This document shows, in pieces, positions 1-4,970 of a stretch of DNA of 5,161 nucleotides. The first letter of the stretch is position 1, and every line of letters begins with the position of its first letter. Location of the stretch: the NCBI GenBank assembly GCA_003552605.1, contig PUNN01000254.1, forward strand, positions 1 to 5,161. Direction: 5' to 3'. Made by a program: the position numbers and the translations under genes. The stretch comes from Phycisphaeraceae bacterium. Its GTDB lineage: Bacteria; Planctomycetota; Phycisphaerae; Phycisphaerales; Phycisphaeraceae. Below the pieces are notes generated by a model. That model ran no database searches, was not told the DNA's origin, and was given only the letters and a program-made list of their open reading frames with translations.

Positions 1-19
1 CCGCTGACCATGCCACCCA
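1..19 (-). repeat. Edge of a minus-strand copy of the palindromic repeat
   Basis: These 19 bases are the exact reverse complement of 105-123, which begins the full plus-strand copy. They are therefore the first part of a minus-strand copy whose body would lie to the left of the window. The identity is seen directly; the continuation beyond position 1 is inferred. Confidence 0.8.
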
Positions 20-52
20 CCCTTCTCTGGCCACAAAGCAACCATGCAACAT

Positions 53-84
53 GTGTCATGCGCCCCGACATGAGCGCATGACAC
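53..84. repeat. Perfect 11-bp inverted repeat (hairpin) between repeat copies
   Basis: GTGTCATGCGC (53-63) and GCGCATGACAC (74-84) are perfect reverse complements around a 10-base loop. The hairpin lies in the 85-base spacer between the divergent repeat copies at 1-19 and 106-155. Neither strand has a run of T after the stem, so it does not look like an intrinsic terminator. It could be a protein-binding palindrome or part of a composite repetitive element. Confidence 0.7.
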
Positions 85-105
85 GCACCGCGGAAAGTCG
101 ACCTT

Positions 106-155
106 GGGTGGCATGGTCAGCGGGCTTTCCGGGGGTCTTCAGCCCGATGGCCATG
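106..155 (+). repeat. Dispersed palindromic repeat, copy A
   Basis: This matches 5081-5129 closely: the first 18 bases are identical and so is the end, GATGGCCATG. It folds into a long hairpin, with left arm 112-126, a 14-base loop at 127-140 and right arm 141-155. Fourteen of the 15 arm positions pair, including one G-U (117/150); the only mismatch is G120/A147. Compared with the other copy, the stem has one extra G-C pair (G124 region with C143 region), a compensated length change. Short open frames run through it, but nothing indicates coding. It sits downstream of the minus-strand GYF gene, a usual place for REP-like elements. Confidence 0.75.
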
Positions 156-177
156 CGAGGCCCCCGCCACAAGCCGC

Positions 178-226
178 CACGACCGCCGGCTGCAGACACC
201 TACGAAAGCCGCTGACGCAGCCAGCC
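178..226 (-). repeat. Degenerate minus-strand copy of the palindromic repeat
   Basis: The core at 188-216 matches the reverse complement of the 5081-5129 copy at 25 of 29 positions. The flanks at 178-187 and 217-226 are weaker, about 6 of 10 each. The stem is partly decayed: five pairs next to the loop remain, followed by mismatches. Together with the pieces at 1-19 and 106-155 this makes a minus, plus, minus arrangement. Confidence 0.6.
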
Positions 227-294
227 GGTTTGGCATCTACTTGCGTTCGACTTGGTGCGGCGTTTCGACAGGGCGAATCGGCGTGCCAGCACCA

Positions 295-627
295 TCAACC
301 CGCTGCGCGGGGCTCGGCGGTGTGGCTGGCCTGGTCAGGGGCCGGTCGCGCGGGGCTTGGCGCTGGGTCGGCTGGCCGGATGGGCGAATCGTTACCCGAG
401 GCCGCGGCCCGCCCGGGGCCACGGCCACGGCCGGCCCGTCGCGGCGGAGGTGGCTCGATGGACCGGAACAGGCCGCGGATCCGCATCGCCGGCACCGCGG
501 TGGGCAGGCCTTCACGCCACACCTTGTGGCTCGGAAAGAGCAAACCGTCATCGGCGAGCCGGCGAAGCATCCTGCTGTCGACCGGCCCGTGGCGCTGGCC
601 ATCCACGAAGTAATACCATTGCGTCAT
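295..627 (-). CDS. Small GYF_2-domain protein with a Pro/Ala/Arg-rich tail
   Basis: Predicted 110 residues. Residues 1-54 resemble the bacterial GYF_2 domain: an N-terminal WYYF (4-7), the G-P pair (14-15), a central LRRLADDGLL helix region (21-30) and the VWREGLP turn (36-42). The second tryptophan common after this turn is not present. GYF-type domains are small adaptor modules that bind proline-rich peptides, and bacterial members are mostly uncharacterised. No partner can be named here. Residues 55-110 are low-complexity Pro, Ala, Arg and Gly and could be a disordered tail or the result of a frameshift. I chose the ATG at 627 because the domain begins there and GAGGGG lies 9 bases upstream; an in-frame ATG at 690 would add 21 residues unlike the family. 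The gene is divergent from the GNAT gene, and its 3' side runs into the repeat cluster. Confidence 0.65.
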   Translation of the reverse strand: MTQWYYFVDGQRHGPVDSRMLRRLADDGLLFPSHKVWREGLPTAVPAMRIRGLFRSIEPPPPRRAGRGRGPGRAAASGNDSPIRPADPAPSPARPAPDQASHTAEPRAAG

Positions 628-653
628 TGAAACAAACCCCTCAATCCTTGAGG
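625..653 (-). promoter_or_regulatory. Hairpin overlapping the ribosome binding site of the GYF gene
   Basis: On the minus strand, CCTCAA (653-648) and TTGAGG (644-639) form a perfect 6-bp stem with a 3-base loop. The 3' arm contains the GAGG of the likely Shine-Dalgarno sequence (GAGGGG, then 9 bases to the ATG). If the hairpin forms in the mRNA it would partly hide the ribosome binding site. The stem is seen in the sequence; a regulatory effect is inference. Confidence 0.4.
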
Positions 654-695
654 CGGATGGTTGGTAGCCCCATCCCACTGGACAGGTCATGATTC

Positions 696-730
696 GGCGC
701 TTACAACGCCTTACTGAAGCGCCTTATTGC
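696..730. repeat. Inverted and direct repeats in the divergent intergenic region
   Basis: GGCGCTT (696-702) and AAGCGCC (717-723) are perfect 7-bp inverted repeats around a 14-base loop. Overlapping them is a near-perfect direct repeat, CGCCTTACTG (708-717) and CGCCTTATTG (721-730). The 236-base gap between the GYF and GNAT start codons must contain the promoters for both genes, so this could be an operator. I see no confident -35/-10 pair here. The rest of the gap shows nothing recognisable. Confidence 0.35.
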
Positions 731-863
731 ACGAAGCCGCGAGTCGCACGCGGTCGAACCCTGAATCCCCCGCTTCCCTGACCCCAACCGCCCCGTCGGC
801 ACTTACGGCCAGATCGGCTCGGGCAGGGCTGCAGGGTAAGCGCACACCGGGGTATACGCCCAA

Positions 864-1388
864 ATGGTTGCGAGGTTTCACTTGAACAGCGTTCCCATCC
901 TCCGATCAGCAAATTCTCAGGACATGGCCCGGGTCCGCGAACTCATCGAGCGGATCATGCGAGAGCTTGAACTGCCGGAACCCGCGATCCAGGCCCTCGA
1001 CGACCTCGATGATGTCGACCGCAATTATTATCGTCGCGATGGCATATTCGAGCTTCTGATCGATGAGGACGACCGGATCATCGGTTGCATTGGGCTGCGA
1101 CGGCTGGATGCCGATACCGCCGAGCTTCGACGCATGTACGTCGAGGCCGGCTGGCGCGGCTGGGGGTTGGGGCGGCTGCTGCTGGCCCACACGCTTGGTC
1201 GCGCGGCGGACCTGGGGTACCGGCGGCTTGAACTGAGCACCGCTCGCTGCATGACCCGCGCGATCGGCCTTTACGAGGCCACGGGATTCGAACGACTCGA
1301 TGTCGAGGGCGGCAACCCCGACACGGCGTGCGAGGTGCGTTTTGCCCTCGAACTCGACCGGGCGCGCGGCATGGGTGTGGCGCTCTGA
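864..1388 (+). CDS. GNAT-family N-acetyltransferase
   Basis: Predicted 174 residues, normal for a single-domain GNAT enzyme, which moves an acetyl group from acetyl-CoA to an amine. The fold can be followed in order: beta-1 about 11-16, the helical segment 20-36, beta strands about 61-67 and 71-79, then ELRRMYV (87-93) leading into the acetyl-CoA pyrophosphate-binding loop RGWGLG (98-103, the RxxGxG signature) and its helix. The C-terminal part has LELST (122-126) and AIGLYEATGF (133-142), the usual motif B. Residues 38-58 are acidic (DDLDDVD), a likely substrate-side region. The substrate cannot be assigned. The ATG at 864 precedes beta-1 but has no clear Shine-Dalgarno. A TTG at 882 (with GCGAGG upstream) and an ATG at 924 are alternatives, although 924 would remove beta-1. 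It is convergent with the sugar dehydrogenase gene, 60 bases away. Confidence 0.88.
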   Translation: MVARFHLNSVPILRSANSQDMARVRELIERIMRELELPEPAIQALDDLDDVDRNYYRRDGIFELLIDEDDRIIGCIGLRRLDADTAELRRMYVEAGWRGWGLGRLLLAHTLGRAADLGYRRLELSTARCMTRAIGLYEATGFERLDVEGGNPDTACEVRFALELDRARGMGVAL

Positions 1389-1448
1389 ACGCAAGGCAGT
1401 CGCCCTCGCGCCACGATGCTCAGCGCCCCATCGCCACGGGCCGGTTGA

Positions 1449-2624
1449 TCACCGGGGTTCAAGCCGGTACACCCCGCCGTCCGAGCGATCGTTCAGCACG
1501 TAGATGTAATCATCCGGCCCCATTCGCACATCACGGATGCGGCCAAGCTCCTCACGGATCAACTCCTCTTCGTGAACGACCGTTTCATTCTCGATGACCA
1601 CGCGGCGAATCTGCTCGCTTCGCAGGCCACCGATGAGAAAGTTGCCTTCCCATCGTGGATAGCGGTCACCGGTGACAATGGCAAAGCCCGATGGCGCGAC
1701 CGTGGGGAGGAACTCGCGGATGGGTGGTTCCATGCCTTCCTTCTCGCGGCCCTCACCCCACTGCTCCTGCGTGCCGTAGTCGCGGCCGGGGCTGACCACG
1801 GGCCATCCGTAATTGGCGCCGGGCTTGACAAGGTCGAGCCGGTCTCCGCCGCGCGGGCCGTGGTCGTTGACCCAGATTTCTTCGGTCTCCGGGTGAACGA
1901 TGAGTCCCTGGATGTTGCGGTGCCCGTAGGAATAGATTTCCGGCAACACATCGTCATCGTCAACGAAGGGGTTGTCCTCCGGCACCGAGCCATCATCGTT
2001 CAGGCGAAGCAGTGTCCCGGCGTGGTCTTCAAGGTCCTGGGCCCGGGGTGGGTCCTGGCCGCGATCGCCAATGCTCATCAGCAAGGTGCCATCGGGCAGG
2101 AAGGCCAGCCGCGACCCATAGTGGCGGCCGGGGCCTGACTTGCGGTCCTGCGTGAATATCTGCTCCACATCCGTCAACTGATCCCCATCGATGCGGGCGC
2201 GCACGAGCGTCGTGGCGGTCTCCTGCCGCGTGCCCTTGGAATAGGCGAAGTAAATCCAGCCGTTGTCCTCATACTCAGGGTGAACAGCGATATCGAGCAT
2301 GCCCCCCTGGTTGCGGGCAACCAGATCATCCGGCACCCCGCCGAGCGAGGTCACCTCACCATCGCGCACCAGGTTGATCCGGCCGGGCCGCTCGGTGACC
2401 AGCATGGCGCCATCGGGGAGGAAGGCCAGGCCCCAGGGGTTCTCCAGGTCGCCGGCGACCTCCACGATGCGGACGGTGTGGTACTCGCTGCCGACACGGT
2501 CACTGACAACCCTTTCATGTTCACTGGCCTGGGCGCACGAGCCGGCGACAAGCAGGGCGGTGGTGACGCAGGCGATTGCGGTGAGTGCGGGTCGAGCGTG
2601 CGTGCGGAAAGCTGCATGGCTCAT
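1449..2624 (-). CDS. Secreted PQQ-dependent aldose sugar dehydrogenase (GSDH/YliI family)
   Basis: Predicted 391 residues, close to the roughly 370 of E. coli YliI (Asd). The family forms a six-bladed beta-propeller that oxidises sugar aldehydes or aldoses in the periplasm using PQQ and calcium. Seen here: an N-terminal signal peptide (about 1-33) with AQA as a plausible signal peptidase I site, or Cys30 as a weak lipobox; NPWGLAFLPDG (62-72); NQGGMLDIAVHP (105-116); GRHYGSRLAFLPDG (166-179), whose His168 aligns with the catalytic His of soluble glucose dehydrogenase; IGDRGQD (185-191); YSYGHRNIQGL (231-241), with the conserved Arg-Asn pair; and NDHGPRGGD (253-261). The family assignment is strong, but the true substrate is unknown. 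The ATG at 2624 is supported by AAAGGAAG ending 7 bases upstream; the upstream in-frame extension lacks a signal peptide and is rejected. The gene stands alone: no PQQ synthesis gene or partner cytochrome is in the window. Confidence 0.93.
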   Translation of the reverse strand: MSHAAFRTHARPALTAIACVTTALLVAGSCAQASEHERVVSDRVGSEYHTVRIVEVAGDLENPWGLAFLPDGAMLVTERPGRINLVRDGEVTSLGGVPDDLVARNQGGMLDIAVHPEYEDNGWIYFAYSKGTRQETATTLVRARIDGDQLTDVEQIFTQDRKSGPGRHYGSRLAFLPDGTLLMSIGDRGQDPPRAQDLEDHAGTLLRLNDDGSVPEDNPFVDDDDVLPEIYSYGHRNIQGLIVHPETEEIWVNDHGPRGGDRLDLVKPGANYGWPVVSPGRDYGTQEQWGEGREKEGMEPPIREFLPTVAPSGFAIVTGDRYPRWEGNFLIGGLRSEQIRRVVIENETVVHEEELIREELGRIRDVRMGPDDYIYVLNDRSDGGVYRLEPR

Positions 2625-2724
2625 GGGTTCGCTTCCTTTCGGTTCGTGGCGAGCAACAAAAGACTGGTGATACATCTCGGTCTTCCCAAGCATAGGGGCC
2701 GACCCGAGCCGGGCCACCTCTGAC

Positions 2725-2759
2725 GCGGAAAAAATGGATATTCTTGTACGCAATTCCGC
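2725..2759. repeat. AT-richer inverted repeat upstream of the sugar dehydrogenase
   Basis: GCGGAA (2725-2730) and TTCCGC (2754-2759) are perfect 6-bp inverted repeats around a 23-base AT-rich centre. The element lies about 100 bases upstream of the dehydrogenase start, within the 184 bases between that start and the flgM terminator, so it may overlap the promoter. I could not identify convincing -35/-10 boxes. A short stem with a long loop can arise by chance. Confidence 0.2.
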
Positions 2760-2808
2760 CGAACCACCCCTCGGCTGGCCCTCAAGCGACACTGCCGGCT
2801 GGTGCAGC

Positions 2809-2841
2809 AAAAAACCGCCATGGGCGAGCCCGCGGCGGTTT
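2809..2841 (-). terminator. Intrinsic terminator downstream of flgM
   Basis: Read on the minus strand, AAACCGCC and GGCGGTTT form a perfect 8-bp stem (2841-2834 with 2819-2812). The loop itself can form an inner GGGC/GCCC pairing. Six T residues follow (complement of the A run at 2809-2814), partly within the stem. It begins 36 bases after the flgM stop codon. On the plus strand the stem is followed by only three T and then G residues, so it is oriented to terminate flgM transcription. Confidence 0.85.
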
Positions 2842-2877
2842 GGGGGATGGAGGCGCTTCAGTTTTCTTGACCAGAAG

Positions 2878-3156
2878 CTATTCGTCGAGGTCCTCAAGCA
2901 GGTTCGCGAGCAGCGCATCGACCTTGTCCGAGGTGTCATAAGTGCCCGCGGCGATCTCGGCACGCACCCGGGCGACCACGTCCTCACGGACCTGCTGCCC
3001 GCCGTCGGTCTCGCTGGCCTGGCGGGCCTGTGGCGAGAGTTCGACGCTGTCGTCCGCCCGGGGGCTTGTGACGGCGCCCTGCTCCGGCCGGCTCCCCGGG
3101 CTCTGGTCCGGTGGGGCGGCGATGGCGGGGCGGTTGATTGGGTTGAGTTCGGTCAT
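2878..3156 (-). CDS. flgM: FlgM-like anti-sigma-28 factor
   Basis: Predicted 92 residues, the usual FlgM size. FlgM binds and holds back the flagellar sigma factor FliA (sigma-28) until the hook-basal body is complete, then is exported through it. Seen here: a polar, Pro-rich and probably disordered N-terminal half (1-35); DSVELSPQARQASE (36-49), resembling the common serine/alanine motif; and a C-terminal helical part, VREDVVARVRAEIAAGTYD (56-74) then KVDALLANLL (78-87), which fits the FlgM sigma-binding pattern VRxEKVxxLxxxIxxGxY. The ATG at 3156 has AGGAG 9 bases upstream. An ATG 60 bases further out would add 20 residues unlike the family. No other flagellar gene is in the window, so the assignment rests on the protein alone. 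It ends in the terminator at 2809-2841. Confidence 0.75.
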   Translation of the reverse strand: MTELNPINRPAIAAPPDQSPGSRPEQGAVTSPRADDSVELSPQARQASETDGGQQVREDVVARVRAEIAAGTYDTSDKVDALLANLLEDLDE

Positions 3157-3385
3157 GGGGCCCTGCTCCTGATAGCTCTGGGTGGTCGGCCAGCGGGGTG
3201 GGGTCATCGGTGTCACGTCGTGGTCGTCGCGCCGCGTGGGCGCTGCGGGCCGGCCTCCGTCCGATGCAGGCCGCGTGGACCGAGCCCTGAACCGGCACCC
3301 GGGCGGTGCCGTGGTCGATCACCCACACTACCTCTTGTATCGCCTGAATCGGCTGGGTGACTTGAGTGTTTGGCATGGATGGGGC
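3157..3385. other. Leader region upstream of flgM, no convincing gene
   Basis: This lies between the flgM start and the terminator-like hairpin at 3386-3412. A minus-strand open frame starts with an ATG at 3376, but it has no Shine-Dalgarno, overlaps flgM in another frame and turns into low-complexity Arg/Pro sequence. I do not call it a gene. No clear sigma-28 or sigma-70 promoter was found. The flgM promoter is presumably here or upstream of 3510. Confidence 0.4.
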
Positions 3386-3412
3386 AAAAAATCCCGCCGG
3401 CGCCCGCGCCGG
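3386..3412 (-). terminator. Terminator-like GC hairpin with T run, upstream of flgM
   Basis: On the minus strand, CCGGCG (3412-3407) and CGCCGG (3402-3397) form a perfect 6-bp GC stem with a 4-base loop. Five bases later comes a run of six T (complement of 3386-3391). No minus-strand protein gene is visible upstream, so it would end a small RNA or act as an attenuator in the flgM leader. The gap between stem and T run is slightly long, which lowers confidence. Confidence 0.45.
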
Positions 3413-3427
3413 GCTCGATTCCAGCCA

Positions 3428-3469
3428 TCACAGGCCGCACCGCTCAGGTCCTATAACCGGGTGGCTCAT
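3428..3469 (-). CDS. Possible 13-residue leader peptide
   Basis: The minus-strand frame ATG at 3469 to TGA at 3428 encodes MSHPVIGPERCGL, preceded by GCGGAG at suitable spacing (6 bases to the ATG). It sits between the 9-bp inverted repeat arms at 3501-3509 and 3446-3454 and ahead of the terminator-like hairpin, which is where a leader peptide would be. There is no run of one amino acid to suggest a classical attenuation signal. A frame this short with a fair ribosome binding site can occur by chance. Confidence 0.15.
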   Translation of the reverse strand: MSHPVIGPERCGL

Positions 3470-3509
3470 GGCAGTCTCCGCTCGAAAGCAAAAAACAAAA
3501 ATAGGACCT
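3446..3509 (-). ncRNA. Candidate structured leader or small RNA
   Basis: AGGTCCTAT (3446-3454) and ATAGGACCT (3501-3509) are perfect 9-bp inverted repeats 46 bases apart. On the minus strand they would form a closing helix, with a small GCT-TTCG-AGC hairpin inside, and the transcript would reach the terminator-like hairpin at 3386-3412 about 35 bases later. A closing helix followed by a terminator is the layout of many cis-regulatory RNAs. I compared it by eye with the cyclic-di-GMP and glycine riboswitch consensuses and found no match, so no class is claimed. The start of the transcript is not defined. Confidence 0.3.
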
Positions 3510-3577
3510 CCAGTCGTTGTCTAAGAAAATTCTGCGCCCCCCGCTCGCGTGCCCAGCGCTGCGGCTGACAAATGGCT

Positions 3578-3695
3578 GGCCGGCGGCCGGCCGTCACTCC
3601 CATCGCCCTCTGGGAAAGGGCCGGGGGAGGGGGGGGGAAGGCGTTCCGCGACGTGTGTCATGCCCCCCCTCGGAACCCGACGTGACGCGCCGAGG
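3578..3695. repeat. GC-rich repetitive intergenic block
   Basis: Three structures follow one another. First, GGCCGG/CCGGCC (3578-3592) is a perfect 6-bp hairpin with a 3-base loop. Second, about 3595-3640 looks like a degraded member of the widespread CCCTCT-GGGAAAGGG-type repeat (stem GCCCT/AGGGC, 3605-3621) and ends in nine G residues (3629-3637). Third, CCTCGG/CCGAGG (3668-3695) is a perfect 6-bp inverted repeat. No protein gene is evident. The resemblance of the second structure to a known dispersed repeat is by recognition only. Confidence 0.4.
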
Positions 3696-3706
3696 CAGCG
3701 GGGGGA

Positions 3707-3734
3707 TTGCATTTTCTGGATTCCGGTTTACCAT
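3707..3734 (+). promoter_or_regulatory. Possible sigma-70-type promoter of the small lipoprotein gene
   Basis: TTGCAT (3707-3712) and TACCAT (3729-3734), separated by 16 bases, are partial matches to the -35 and -10 consensus (3 of 6 and 4 of 6). They lie in the only AT-richer stretch ahead of the gene and would leave a leader of about 45-50 bases. The match is weak. Confidence 0.25.
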
Positions 3735-3789
3735 GGGCGCTGTCGTTCGTGGACTACCCGTTTCTTTACCGCTTTCAAGGAGCACCATC

Positions 3790-3966
3790 ATGAGAACGTT
3801 CGGCTATCTGCTGACCCTGTTGGCCGCATTGGCCATCACCACCCCACTCACCGGCTGCCCGGACAACGATCTGGACGAGCCAATCAACGATGTCGTTGAT
3901 GATGACAATGACAACGATGAAGAGAACGACAACGACGAAGAGAACGACGAAGAAGCCGGTAGCTGA
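3790..3966 (+). CDS. Small acidic lipoprotein of unknown function
   Basis: Predicted 58 residues. An N-terminal hydrophobic signal (about 4-20) ends in a textbook lipobox, LTGC (20-23), so Cys23 should be lipidated and the mature peptide would be only 36 residues. The mature part is almost entirely Asp, Glu and Asn, with an acidic tract at 36-55. An 18-base unit is duplicated in tandem (3913-3930 and 3931-3948, one mismatch), encoding repeated Asn-Asp-Glu-Glu-Asn-Asp. AAGGAG lies 7 bases before the ATG, which fixes this start over the longer open frame beginning at 3517. Asp/Asn-rich tracts may bind calcium or interact with cell-surface material, but there is no DxDxDG loop, so that is only a guess. 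The gene converges on folP, 62 bases away; no clear terminator was seen in that gap. Confidence 0.75.
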   Translation: MRTFGYLLTLLAALAITTPLTGCPDNDLDEPINDVVDDDNDNDEENDNDEENDEEAGS

Positions 3967-4028
3967 ATGACCGGCCCAAGCGTCACGGACCCGGATGCCT
4001 GATTCACATGCTTCAGGGGTACCGGGGG

Positions 4029-4961
4029 TCAAAGACAACCAGTGACTCGCCACGGCAAGCTGCCGGCGGCCTTGCATATCTGCCAGGCCGTATCGGCAGC
4101 TTGTCTATTTATGCCCACATCGTGAACGCGGAGGATTCGCACACCTGCGGCCACCGCCATCGCTGTCACCCCCGCCGTGGCGCCATCGAGTTGATCCGGC
4201 CGCAGCGCCTCAACGGCCCGCCCGAGCCGCTCTTGTTCGGCCAACTGACATGCCCGGCCAAGCGCCCGCTTGCGGCTCACACCAACGAGAATGGGCTGAT
4301 CGAGCGAGGTGAACTTCTCAAGGCCGGCGAGCAATGCCATGTTGTGGTCATAGGTCTTGCCGAAGCCGATGCCGGGGTCGAGGACTAACCGCGATGGGGC
4401 GATGCCCGCGGCAACGGCCGCATCACAACGCTCGATGAGAAAGCTGCGCACTTCAGCCACCACATCCCCGTAGCGGGGTTCGTCCTGCATCGTGCGCGGT
4501 GTGCCCTGCATGTGCATCAGGATGACCGGCCAGCCCCGTGTCGCGGCCAGTGGAAGCATGCGGCCGTCACCCCGGCCGGCGGTGACATCGTTGACTATCG
4601 CCGCGCCGGCATCCATCGCCGCGCCGGCGACGTCCGCATCGGACGTATCGATGCTGATATGCACGCCGCCCGCACCGGGTTCACCCCGGCTGAGCAACTC
4701 GCTGAGCTGTTCGATCACGGGCAGGACGCGGCGGCACTGCTGCTCGGCGCTGACCGGCTCGGCCCCGGGTCGGGTGGATTCGCCGCCGATGTCGATCAGG
4801 TCCGCACCGGCCTCGACCATGGCACGGGCGCGGGCGATCGCGGCCTCCGGCCGGTCGTGGGCACCGCCATCAGAGAAGCTGTCGGGCGTCACGTTGAGCA
4901 CGCCCATGATCAGCGGCCGGTCGAGGTCGATCAAATTTCCATCGGGGAGGGGGATGTTCAT
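4029..4961 (-). CDS. folP: Dihydropteroate synthase
   Basis: Predicted 310 residues, a little longer than the 280-odd typical of the family. The enzyme joins p-aminobenzoate to dihydropterin pyrophosphate in folate synthesis and is the sulfonamide target. All signature elements of the TIM barrel are present in order: MGVLNVTPDSFSDGG (19-33), DIGGESTRPGA (57-67), IDT (104-106), AIVNDVTA (121-128), MHMQGTPRTMQ (149-159), LDPGIGFGKT (194-203) with HN (206-207), GVSRK (227-231) and RVHDV near the C terminus. The last 20 or so residues go beyond the conserved core. I chose the ATG at 4961 because residues 1-16 lead directly into the first strand; an in-frame ATG at 5060 would add 33 unrelated residues. 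The ribosome binding site is weak (GGGCGG). No other folate gene (folK, folB, glmM) is adjacent in the window. Confidence 0.96.
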   Translation of the reverse strand: MNIPLPDGNLIDLDRPLIMGVLNVTPDSFSDGGAHDRPEAAIARARAMVEAGADLIDIGGESTRPGAEPVSAEQQCRRVLPVIEQLSELLSRGEPGAGGVHISIDTSDADVAGAAMDAGAAIVNDVTAGRGDGRMLPLAATRGWPVILMHMQGTPRTMQDEPRYGDVVAEVRSFLIERCDAAVAAGIAPSRLVLDPGIGFGKTYDHNMALLAGLEKFTSLDQPILVGVSRKRALGRACQLAEQERLGRAVEALRPDQLDGATAGVTAMAVAAGVRILRVHDVGINRQAADTAWQICKAAGSLPWRVTGCL

Positions 4962-4970
4962 CACCGCCCG

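Noticed and set aside
104..613. Plus-strand 169-residue frame starting at the repeat
   Set aside because: It covers the palindromic repeats and runs antisense to the GYF gene; the sequence is low-complexity Arg/Pro/Gly with no recognisable domain.
724..800. tRNA-like GGTCGAACCC segment
   Set aside because: Only a T-arm-like string; no acceptor, D or anticodon stems could be built around it.
1389..1448. Bidirectional terminator between the convergent GNAT and GSDH genes
   Set aside because: Only 4-5 bp stems and no T or A runs were found.
1572..2138. Plus-strand 188-residue frame antisense to the sugar dehydrogenase
   Set aside because: The opposite strand carries an intact, motif-rich GSDH protein; this is its shadow.
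2625..2987. 121-residue N-terminal extension of the sugar dehydrogenase
   Set aside because: The extension overlaps flgM and its terminator, lacks any domain, and would bury the signal peptide; AAAGGAAG supports the ATG at 2624.
2734..3360. Long plus-strand open frame of 208 residues across flgM and its leader
   Set aside because: It is antisense to flgM, and its composition is what GC-rich shadow frames give; no domain, no ribosome binding site.
2984..3376. Minus-strand 130-residue open frame upstream of and overlapping flgM
   Set aside because: It overlaps much of flgM in another frame, has no Shine-Dalgarno, starts just after a terminator-like T run and becomes Arg/Pro low-complexity; it resembles no family.
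3386..3540. Cyclic-di-GMP or glycine riboswitch upstream of flgM
   Set aside because: Some short stretches look similar by eye, but the conserved core bases of either class are missing.
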